From an uncultured Collinsella sp. (GTDB lineage Bacteria > Actinomycetota > Coriobacteriia > Coriobacteriales > Coriobacteriaceae): a DNA stretch of 64,000 bases. Position numbers and translations under genes: made by a program. The stretch spans positions 1-64,000 of the forward strand of contig CAUBOH010000009.1 of assembly GCA_958437495.1 (NCBI GenBank), read 5' to 3'. Shown here in pieces: positions 1 to 6,497 of this stretch. Position 1 is the first letter of the stretch, and each line of letters opens with the position of its first letter. The notes beneath the pieces were generated by a model, which was given only the letters and a program-made list of their open reading frames with translations, was not told the DNA's origin and made no database searches.

Positions 1-71
1 CCAAGACCGGCCACCTGGTCATGGACCGCTGGGACGAGATCTACAACAGCGTTGAAGTAACGGAGCTGTAG
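1..71 (+). CDS. C-terminal end of an unidentified protein (partial)
   Basis: An open frame enters from the left edge and stops with TAG at 69-71. The visible last 22 residues run KTGHLVMDRWDEIYNS and end in VEVTEL. I do not recognise the family from so short a tail. The stop codon lies directly against a perfect hairpin that begins a structured repeat element, the same arrangement seen after the genes ending at 12262 and 46872. That supports a real gene end here. Confidence 0.5.
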   Translation, partial: KTGHLVMDRWDEIYNSVEVTEL

Positions 72-72
72 G

Positions 73-220
73 GTTACGCGGTTTTACCAAACCGCGTAAC
101 TGCTCGACGCTGCAAGCCCGCCAGAGCGGCAATCTGCCTTTCAACTTCGGCGGCATGACCAGAAGGTCAATGCCGCCTCGTTTCAAGGCACCTTGCTCGC
201 TCTGGCGGGCTTTCGCTGTC
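73..220 (+). repeat. Structured repeat element, copy 1 (RNA-like, ~150 bp)
   Basis: The element has three parts. A leading hairpin has GTTACGCGG arms around a TTTACC-AAA loop. It is followed by the constant CTCGACGCTGCAAG. A long outer stem (CCCGCCAGA / TCTGGCGGG) then encloses a constant CAATCTG segment and an inner hairpin with an AGAA loop and a bulged A, and ends in TTTCGCTG. Related copies lie at 8725-8871, 11942-12028, 12115-12261 and 46722-46869, with different stem sequences but preserved pairing. It begins two bases after the stop codon of the upstream gene, in the same direction. It may act as a 3' UTR or terminator structure. Confidence 0.75.
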
Positions 221-228
221 GTTGCCAA

Positions 229-522
229 AACATCGACGTAGTCGGCAATAACGTGGTCACCTTTGTGGTCGGTGTGGTTGCCGCTGATCTCAGAACGGCC
301 GGGCGCGTGCCCGAGGACGTGAGCGTGGTGGGCGTCGACGATTCACTCGATGATTTTGTAGCACACAACGAGCTCACGACCGTGCGATTCGATCTACATC
401 AGCGCGGGCTCGAGGTGTTTGAGCATGCGGTTCCCGAGGCGGGTACGGCGGGCAAAACTGTTGCCATTCGTATTCCCGGTCAGCTCATCGTTCGACATAG
501 TACGGCGGCACCGCGCGCATAG
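229..522 (+). pseudogene. Remnant of a LacI-family regulator (C-terminal ~98 residues)
   Basis: The frame ending with TAG at 520-522 reads like the last third of a LacI/GalR repressor. It has VPEDVSVVGVDDS (the family's vPeDvsvvGfDd strand), then LTTVRFDLHQRGLEVFEHAV, which matches the LTTvr....lG..A segment near the C-terminus. The DNA-binding domain and first two thirds of the sugar-binding domain are missing. The sequence upstream is the repeat element at 73-220, not coding sequence. No plausible start or ribosome-binding site precedes the homologous part, so this is called a 5'-truncated pseudogene. A short expressed fragment cannot be excluded. Confidence 0.7.
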
Positions 523-605
523 TTTCCGCAGGTCAACGGTGATATGTTGAACATCAATAACAATCGGTAAGGATGTCGGTAGATAGCTGTTGGGATGTAG
601 CCGAG

Positions 606-614
606 TGCTATGAT
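606..614 (+). promoter_or_regulatory. Extended -10 promoter element of the flavodiiron gene
   Basis: TGC followed by TATGAT forms an extended -10 box about 38 bases upstream of the ATG at 652. No good -35 is visible at the expected spacing, which is usual for extended -10 promoters. Confidence 0.4.
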
Positions 615-651
615 AGACGGGCTCTTTTGTCTATCTAGGAGGCTTTGCCTG

Positions 652-1812
652 ATGGAGATCACCAAGGATATCCGCTACGTTGGCGTCGACGATCACGACA
701 TTGACCTGTTCGAGGGCCAGTACGATGTTTCCGAGAACGGTATGGCATACAACAGCTACGTTATCTTGGGCGAAAAGATTGCTGTCGCCGATTCAGTCGA
801 CGGCGGTTTTGTCGACGAGTGGCTCGGTAACATCGAAGCCGTGCTCGACGGTCGCACGCCCGATTACCTGGTCGTTCACCATATGGAGCCCGATCACTCC
901 GCGGGCATCGCCGCCTTTATGGAGCGCTATCCCCAGGCCCAGATCGTGGCCAGCATGGGCGCCTTCCGCATGATGACCAACTACTTTGGTACCGATTATC
1001 CGGAGCGCAAGATGGTCGTCAAAGAGGGCGACGTGCTCGACCTGGGTGGCCACAGCCTAACGTTTGTCGGTGCCCCCAACGTGCACTGGCCCGAGGTGCT
1101 GTTCTCCTACGAAGCCACCGATAAGGTACTCTTTAGTGCCGACGGCTTTGGCAAGTTTGGCGCTAACGACATCGAGGATCCCGAAGGTTGGGCCTGCGAG
1201 GCGCGTCGTTACTACTTTGGTATCGTGGGCAAGTTCGGTAAGTTCGTGCAGGCTGTGCTCAAGAAGGCCGCTAATCTGGACATCCAGATCATCTGCCCGC
1301 TTCATGGCCCCGTGCTGACCGAGAACCTGGGCTACTACCTCGACACCTACAACACCTGGTCGAGCTATCAGCCCGAGGACGAGGGCATCACCATTGCCTA
1401 CACGAGCGTCTACGGCCACCTGAAGGCTGCCGTCGAGGAGCTTGCATCTGCGCTCGAGGCTCGCGGCCAGAAGGTTTCCGTCTTTGACCTGGCACGCGAC
1501 GACATGGCCGAGGCGGTTGAGGATGCGTTCCGCTATGACCGTCTGGTGCTCGCCTCCATCACCTATCAGGGCGAGATCTTCCCGTTTATGAGCACCTTTA
1601 TCCACACGCTTGCCGAGCATGCCTACCAGAACCGTACCGTGGCGCTCGTCGAGGCCGGTTCTTGGGCACCTGCCGCCGCTAAGGTTATGACCAAGGAGCT
1701 CGAGGGCATGAAGGACATCACCCTGACGCAGAACAAAGTGACCGTCCTGGGTTCGCTCAACGACGCATCGCGCGCCCAGATCGAGGCCCTCGCTGACGAG
1801 CTTTCCAAGTAG
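652..1812 (+). CDS. fprA: FprA-type flavodiiron protein (O2/NO reductase)
   Basis: A 386-residue cytoplasmic flavodiiron protein, an enzyme family that reduces O2 to water or NO to N2O in anaerobes using electrons from rubredoxin or a similar carrier. The N-terminal metallo-beta-lactamase-like half carries the diiron ligands, HHMEPDH at residues 76-82 and later ICPLHGP. The C-terminal flavodoxin domain begins near residue 246 (ITIAYTSVYGH) and binds FMN. Length and domain order are typical, and no rubredoxin domain is fused. The frame is open from 610, but the ATG at 652 is preferred because AGGAGG sits nine bases before it. It stands alone and ends at a hairpin shared with the convergent DeoR gene. 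Role inferred: oxygen or NO defence. Confidence 0.93.
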   Translation: MEITKDIRYVGVDDHDIDLFEGQYDVSENGMAYNSYVILGEKIAVADSVDGGFVDEWLGNIEAVLDGRTPDYLVVHHMEPDHSAGIAAFMERYPQAQIVASMGAFRMMTNYFGTDYPERKMVVKEGDVLDLGGHSLTFVGAPNVHWPEVLFSYEATDKVLFSADGFGKFGANDIEDPEGWACEARRYYFGIVGKFGKFVQAVLKKAANLDIQIICPLHGPVLTENLGYYLDTYNTWSSYQPEDEGITIAYTSVYGHLKAAVEELASALEARGQKVSVFDLARDDMAEAVEDAFRYDRLVLASITYQGEIFPFMSTFIHTLAEHAYQNRTVALVEAGSWAPAAAKVMTKELEGMKDITLTQNKVTVLGSLNDASRAQIEALADELSK

Positions 1813-1836
1813 CGATACGTTCACGTTTGACGCTCA

Positions 1837-1873
1837 AACCACCACAAAGGGGACAGGCACCTTTGTGGTGGTT
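1837..1873. terminator. GGGGACAG-loop hairpin, probable bidirectional terminator
   Basis: Arms AACCACCACAAAGG and CCTTTGTGGTGGTT flank GGACAGGCA, followed on the + strand by TTTTGTTT. It sits between convergent genes ending at 1812 and 1879. An identical hairpin lies at 62819-62855. Confidence 0.7.
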
Positions 1874-1878
1874 TTTGT

Positions 1879-2682
1879 TTAAGCGCCGGCGATGAGGAGA
1901 TTTGGGCGGGCGTTGTCGACGATTTCGGCGATTGAGGTGGCGACGGCATCGTCGGGGTCGCTGTCCATCACGATGGCGTTGACGTCGGTCAGCACGGCAA
2001 AGCGGTACATGCCACGTCCGTTGACCTTACTGGCGTCCATGAGGGCGACACTTTGACGAGCAGCACCGACCATAGCCGCTTTGGCCTCGGCCATCTGCGG
2101 AAAGTCGGTCGTAAAGCCGCAGCCGGGAACAAATGCGCCAGGGCACATGATGGCAAGATCGGCGTGGACCATTTGGAGCGCCTGCATGGTAAGTGGGCCG
2201 TACAGATAGCGATGGCCTTTGCGCAGTGCCCCGCCCAGCATGACGACATCGACTGAGGGCATGCTCTCGTCGATGTAATCGGCAATGGTAATGTCGGCCG
2301 TGATGACGGTGATGCCATCGCGCTGGTCGAGGAGCCGGACAAACTCGAGAGCGGTGGTGCCCGAGTCGACGAGCAGGGTGTCACCATTGCTGACGAGTTC
2401 AATGGCGCTTTGCGCGATGGCCTGCTTGGCGGCGACATTGACGTTGATGCGGCGATCCTGGGTGGATACGGTCAGTCGCTTCTGGAGCGACACAGCGCCA
2501 CCATGCGTGCGGCGCAGCTTGCCGGACTCGGCGAGCGCGTCTAGGTCGGCACGGGCGGTAACGGAGGACACGCCAAAGGTCTGGGCGATTTCTGCCACTT
2601 GCACCGAGGCGTTATGTTCGAGCATTTCCATAATGGCGGCGCGACGCTCATCGGCGAAAGCTCTGGTTGTTGCATGGGCCAT
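1879..2682 (-). CDS. DeoR/GlpR-family transcriptional regulator
   Basis: A 267-residue sugar-catabolism repressor. The N-terminal DeoR-type winged helix has ERRAAIMEMLEHNASVQV and then the recognition helix region VSSVTARADLDAL, ending with the family's RRTHGGA at about residue 60. The C-terminal effector domain contains VSNGDTLLVDSGTTALEF and shows the sugar-isomerase fold typical of DeoR proteins that sense phosphorylated sugars. It is divergent from the ketose-bisphosphate aldolase at 3018. The 335-bp gap holds repeated TTTCG...TTT boxes and an inverted TAAGTAA repeat, so control of that aldolase and of itself is likely. The effector cannot be told from the sequence. Confidence 0.88.
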   Translation of the reverse strand: MAHATTRAFADERRAAIMEMLEHNASVQVAEIAQTFGVSSVTARADLDALAESGKLRRTHGGAVSLQKRLTVSTQDRRINVNVAAKQAIAQSAIELVSNGDTLLVDSGTTALEFVRLLDQRDGITVITADITIADYIDESMPSVDVVMLGGALRKGHRYLYGPLTMQALQMVHADLAIMCPGAFVPGCGFTTDFPQMAEAKAAMVGAARQSVALMDASKVNGRGMYRFAVLTDVNAIVMDSDPDDAVATSIAEIVDNARPNLLIAGA

Positions 2683-2730
2683 ATCCGCTCCATCATCGTC
2701 TGAAATTTGCAGGAATTGTGTTGAGTCTAT

Positions 2731-2875
2731 TTTCGTTCATTTTCTTTTTAAGTAAGAAAACGCCTTTCGATTACTTACTTTTTCTATAAAAGAAAGATGG
2801 TCATGGCTCAAAACTCAATTTCGAACATGCGCGCTCGGGTTCGAACCCTTCCGTTTGCTTTTCAAAAATGAAAGT
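2731..2875. promoter_or_regulatory. Probable DeoR-type operator region
   Basis: Within the 335-bp divergent gap (2683-3017) an A+T-rich tract holds the boxes TTTCGTTCATTTTC and CTTTCGATTACTTAC, an inverted repeat TAAGTAA (2749-2755) / TTACTTA (2771-2777), and a third box TTTTCAAAAATGAAAG. TTTCG/TTTCA half-sites in tandem are the usual targets of AgaR/DeoR-type repressors. The assignment is inferred from position and pattern. Confidence 0.5.
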
Positions 2876-3017
2876 TGGACCTCGCGCGATGACAATATCT
2901 CGCACATGCATACCCGCTGAATTTCATACAATGAGCGCAGCAAAACGCAAGGTAAAACGCCTTGTGAACAACTACGCCCGATGTCCAGATGCGGGCGAGG
3001 GAGAGGAGCAAACGCTC

Positions 3018-3875
3018 ATGGCACTTGTTACCACCGAAAAGATGCTCAAGGACGCTCAGGCCGGCCACTACGCCGTCGGCGCGTTCAACGTAGAGAACCT
3101 CGAGTTTGTTATGGCCGTTCTGGCCGCTGCCGAGGAGACCAAGTCCCCCGTCATCATGCAGACCACCCCGGGCACCATCAAGACCGCTGGTCTGGACTAC
3201 TTCTATGGCATGGTCAAGGCTGCCGCCGAGCGCGCTTCCGTGCCCGTCGCTCTGCACCTCGATCACGGCGATGGCTATGACCGCTGCATGCAGGCTTTCC
3301 GCACGGGTTACACCTCCGTTATGATTGACGGCTCGCACGAGTCTTTCGAGGACAACATTGCTCTGACCAAGTCCGTCGCCGATGCTGGCCGCGCTATGGG
3401 CGTGCCCGTCGAGGCCGAACTCGGCAAGGTTGGCGGCAAGGAGGACGACGGTCCCGCGGTTGAGGGCGAGAGCCCCTACACCGATCCGGCCGAGGCCAAG
3501 GAGTTCGTCGAGCGCACCGGCTGCACCTCGCTGGCCATTGGCGTTGGCACCAGCCACGGCGTGTACACGAGCGATCCGCACATCGAGCAGTCCGTGGTCA
3601 AGGCCATCCGCGACGCCGTCGACGTGCCGCTGGTTCTGCACGGCACCTCCGGTGTGCCCGATGAGCAGGTTGCCGAGGCTGTGAAGAACGGCATCTGCAA
3701 GGTTAACTACGCCACCGAGCTGCGTCAGGCCTTCACCAAGGGCTTCATGGCCTACATGGCCGAGAACCCCGCCTGCTTCGATCCCAAGAAGCCGGCCAAG
3801 GAGGGCATGCGTGAGATCACCGAGCTGGTTAAGATCCGCATGACCAACCTCAACTCTGTGGGCAAGGCAGAGTAA
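3018..3875 (+). CDS. Class II ketose-1,6-bisphosphate aldolase (GatY/KbaY-like)
   Basis: A 285-residue zinc-dependent aldolase cleaving fructose- or tagatose-1,6-bisphosphate to DHAP and glyceraldehyde 3-phosphate. Visible motifs are AFNVENLEF near residue 22, the catalytic Asp and zinc His in LHLDH (79-83), DGSHESFEDN, EAELGKVGG, the zinc His in GTSHG, and LVLHGTSGVPDE. The TTPGTIKTAG segment and the spacing resemble GatY/KbaY tagatose-bisphosphate aldolases more than FbaA. The adjacent DeoR regulator fits either a tagatose/galactitol role or general glycolysis. The frame is open from 2868, but the ATG at 3018 has GAGAGGAG at the right distance. Substrate preference is uncertain. Confidence 0.88.
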   Translation: MALVTTEKMLKDAQAGHYAVGAFNVENLEFVMAVLAAAEETKSPVIMQTTPGTIKTAGLDYFYGMVKAAAERASVPVALHLDHGDGYDRCMQAFRTGYTSVMIDGSHESFEDNIALTKSVADAGRAMGVPVEAELGKVGGKEDDGPAVEGESPYTDPAEAKEFVERTGCTSLAIGVGTSHGVYTSDPHIEQSVVKAIRDAVDVPLVLHGTSGVPDEQVAEAVKNGICKVNYATELRQAFTKGFMAYMAENPACFDPKKPAKEGMREITELVKIRMTNLNSVGKAE

Positions 3876-3899
3876 CAGCAAGGGTACTCTGATTCCACC

Positions 3900-4044
3900 G
3901 GGCCGTCCGGAAACGGAAAAGGGCCTATCTCTCAGAACGTCCTCGGACATGTCGGAAGCCCCGCTGCGCGCTACGCGCTGCGGGGCTTCCTCCGTCCTGC
4001 GGAATGTTCTGAGAGATAGGCCCTTTTCCGTTTCCGGACGGCCC
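3900..4044. repeat. Long nested palindrome, copy A
   Basis: Outer arms of more than 40 bases (starting GGGCCGTCCGG, ending CCGGACGGCCC) enclose a conserved junction AACGTCCTCGGACATG, an inner hairpin of GAAGCCCCGC / GCGGGGCTTC type, and TCCTGCGGAATGTT. The junction recurs at 23313-23441 and 34011-34140 and, inverted, at 28530-28712, each with different arms. It follows the aldolase gene and could terminate it. Confidence 0.8.
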
Positions 4045-4573
4045 TGCTCAATCGCCCTTGTGGCGTTGGGGCGGAATAGTGGAGTGCGAGGGGCGCTTTG
4101 TTGGTGGGGGCTAGTATGCCCGGGCTTGGTTGGGGAAGGTTTTGTCTAGGGATGCTTGGAGCTTATCGAAGGACGCTCGCAGATTGCGGTTCTGATCGGT
4201 TGAGCGTTTGGCTTTTGTGGTGGGGGAGTCGAGGAGGCTGTTTCTCTGTGTCGGGGGGAAGGAGAAAAGGTCTGCATGTTTTAGGGATGGCTGCTGTGCT
4301 GCGTCATTGGAAGAATGCATGCTTGTGCGGCCTCCTCGATGTCCACCAAAAGGTTGCGCACGGGGTGTGCTGCTAGGTCCCGTGCGTTGGCAGTATTATG
4401 CCGCGGCTGTCGCAAAGAAGCGCTAAAGAAAGGCTTAACCTGGTTTGGTGTTACGATGAAACTGCAGGTCAGAGGTATCGAGTAACACTCTTGAAAGGTT
4501 TTGGGCTTAAGGGCTTTCTAAGGTTTGTGACGTGGATGTGGCGCGGACGTGCGGAGCGTGTGAATGCTCGCTG
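4045..4573. other. Non-coding or decayed region
   Basis: About 530 bases with short open frames on both strands but no recognisable domain, no convincing start-plus-RBS pair and irregular codon use. I see no RNA gene or repeat in it. It separates palindrome A from the 3' end of the MutT-Vsr gene. Confidence 0.5.
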
Positions 4574-5563
4574 TTAGCGCTGCGGCTCTGCGGCGCGCAC
4601 CTGCTCGATGACCTTTTCCATCGTGGCGTCGATGCGGTCTTTTTTGAGCTCGCATTCCCAGATGGTTATGGGTGTCCAGCCCATTTGAGTGAGTGCTGCC
4701 ACGGCAGCGCGGTCGCGCTCGACGTTGCGACGGAACTTTGCCTCCCAAAACTCAACATTGCGCTTGGGCTGGCTCGGATTGCACTTAGGGCAGCGATGCC
4801 AAAAGCAACCGTTGACGAAGATGGCGATCTTGCGGCCGGGGAAGGCGATGTCGGGCTTGCCGGGAACCTTCCATTCCAAGCGATAACCCGTAAGGCCTGC
4901 TGCGCGCAGGCGCTGCCGTACGAGCAGCTCGGGCTTGGTGTTGGCGCGCTTGTTGCCCTTCATGGACTTTTTGATGGCGGCGCGCCGGCGGACCAGCTCG
5001 CGCTCGTCAGCGGAGAGGTCCGAGGTATCGATGCCGTCGAGCAGACCGGGCTTGGGACGTTTTTTACTGCGGCGCTTAGGTGCGCGCTTGGGTTTGGCGG
5101 CGGGGTGTTCGGTCGTGGCAGCCTTGGCATCTTTGGCAGTGCTGTTAGCCTCAAGCCGATCTTCCTTTAGCTCAATCAGTGCATCGATAAGCCCCTTGTC
5201 GGCGGGCATCCACTCCACCGTGGCAAGCGAGGTGCGCGGAATCCAGCGGATATCGAGCTGGCGGTCGTGCTTCTGAGGCTCATCGGATTCATCGGCGAGC
5301 GAGCAGTAGTAGCACTCCATGGAGAGATGGAAATCGGGGTAGTCATACTCAACGGTGTAGAAGTCACGCAGGTTGGTGACTTTTACCTGCAGCTCTTCCA
5401 TGAGCTCGCGGCGTACAGCGTCCTCGGACGTCTCGCCGCGCATGAGCTTGCCACCGGGGAACTCCCAAAGTCCCTGCATGTCACCGTAGCCGCGCTGCAC
5501 GGCCAGCAGCTCGCCGGATCCTTCCTTGCGAATGATCCCGGCGGCAACATGAACAGTCTTCAA
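4574..5563 (-). CDS. NUDIX (MutT)-Vsr endonuclease fusion protein
   Basis: A 329-residue two-domain protein. Residues 1-130 are a NUDIX hydrolase with the box GGKLMRGE...RRELMEELQV (37-60) and the FPGG typical of MutT/8-oxo-dGTPase and CTP-pyrophosphohydrolase relatives. Residues 135-175 form a Lys/Arg/Pro-rich linker. Residues 190-329 match very-short-patch-repair endonuclease: TKPELLVRQRLR, GKPDIAFPGRK (catalytic Asp 238), FVNGCFWHRC and IWECEL. The start is taken as TTG at 5563 (reading LKTVHVAAG), preceded by GAGAGAGGA. The open frame continues upstream to 6076, but that stretch overlaps the divergent ABC gene and is not protein-like. No cytosine methyltransferase is nearby. Role inferred: combined nucleotide-pool cleaning and mismatch repair. 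Confidence 0.85.
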   Translation of the reverse strand: MKTVHVAAGIIRKEGSGELLAVQRGYGDMQGLWEFPGGKLMRGETSEDAVRRELMEELQVKVTNLRDFYTVEYDYPDFHLSMECYYCSLADESDEPQKHDRQLDIRWIPRTSLATVEWMPADKGLIDALIELKEDRLEANSTAKDAKAATTEHPAAKPKRAPKRRSKKRPKPGLLDGIDTSDLSADERELVRRRAAIKKSMKGNKRANTKPELLVRQRLRAAGLTGYRLEWKVPGKPDIAFPGRKIAIFVNGCFWHRCPKCNPSQPKRNVEFWEAKFRRNVERDRAAVAALTQMGWTPITIWECELKKDRIDATMEKVIEQVRAAEPQR

Positions 5564-5711
5564 CAGGAGTCCTCTCTCAACATCAACACGTGACAGGCTA
5601 GCTACTCGTACCTTACACAACGGTAAGGCAAGCGTAAGCCATATCGATGGTAGCCGACTCGGCTTCTTGCGACTATAGATGCCGTAGACTAATCGCAAGA
5701 AAGGACTCGGT

Positions 5712-6497
5712 ATGCAAACCACGCACATGGCGACCCCGGTACTGGAGGTCGCGCATCTCGAAAAGGTATATGGAGCGCTGGGCAACGTGACCCGCGCGCT
5801 TAACGACGTCAGCTTTACCGTCAACCGCGGCGAATTTGTTGGCATCATGGGCGCCTCGGGCTCGGGCAAGTCGACGTTGCTCAACTGCGTCTCGACCATC
5901 GATAGCGCCACGAGCGGCACCATCCGCATCAACGGGCAGGACGTTACGCGCATGAAGCAGGCCAAGCTCTCGCAGTTCCGCCGTGAGGAGCTGGGCTTTA
6001 TCTTCCAGGACTCCAACCTGCTCGATACGCTCACAGCACGCGAGAACATCGCCCTGCCGCTCACCATTGCCCGCACAAACTCGGCAGAGATCTCGAACCG
6101 CGTGCAGGATGTGGCCGCGCGTCTGTCTATCAGTCAGGTGCTCGACAAGTATCCCTACCAGATGTCCGGCGGTCAGCAGCAGCGCGTTGCCGCAGCTCGC
6201 GCACTCGTCACCGACCCCACCATGATCATGGCCGACGAGCCCACCGGCGCCCTCGATTCCAAGAGCGCTCGCCTGCTGCTCGAGAGCCTGGAGGCCCTGA
6301 ATCGCCGCTTGCGCGCGACCGTGCTCATGGTTACGCACGACAGTTTTGCCGCCAGCTACACGAGCCGTGTGCTGTTTATTCGCGACGGCAAGATCTTCAC
6401 CGAGCTGCGCCGCGGCGACACCGACCGCCGAGAGTTCTTCGACCGCATTATGGAGGTCGTTGCCATGATGGGCGGTGAGGGCTCCGATGCTCTGTAA
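5712..6497 (+). CDS. ABC transporter ATP-binding protein (BceA/MacB-like)
   Basis: A 261-residue ATPase that should energise the permease encoded directly downstream. Walker A is GASGSGKST, the Q-loop lies in GFIFQDSNLLDTLT, the signature is MSGGQQQR, Walker B is IMADEPTGALD and the switch His is in VTHDSF. The LLDTLT and DEPTGALDS segments place it with the BceA/LolD/MacB group, whose partners are FtsX-like permeases rather than classical importers. The start ATG follows AAGGA. Its end overlaps the permease start by 11 bases, implying coupled translation. No two-component genes adjoin, unlike most Bce systems. Likely role: antimicrobial-peptide resistance or membrane-protein extraction (inference). 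Confidence 0.9.
   Translation: MQTTHMATPVLEVAHLEKVYGALGNVTRALNDVSFTVNRGEFVGIMGASGSGKSTLLNCVSTIDSATSGTIRINGQDVTRMKQAKLSQFRREELGFIFQDSNLLDTLTARENIALPLTIARTNSAEISNRVQDVAARLSISQVLDKYPYQMSGGQQQRVAAARALVTDPTMIMADEPTGALDSKSARLLLESLEALNRRLRATVLMVTHDSFAASYTSRVLFIRDGKIFTELRRGDTDRREFFDRIMEVVAMMGGEGSDAL

Noticed and set aside
4098..4376. Small protein gene of 92 residues
   Set aside because: No RBS, no recognisable domain, and Gly/Trp/Cys-rich composition as expected of chance reading in G+C-rich DNA. The opposite-strand frame 4111-4320 is equally weak.
5564..6076. N-terminal 171-residue extension of the MutT-Vsr protein
   Set aside because: It overlaps the divergent ABC gene, is Ser/Leu/Arg-rich without structure, and the TTG at 5563 with GAGAGAGGA gives a normal MutT start.
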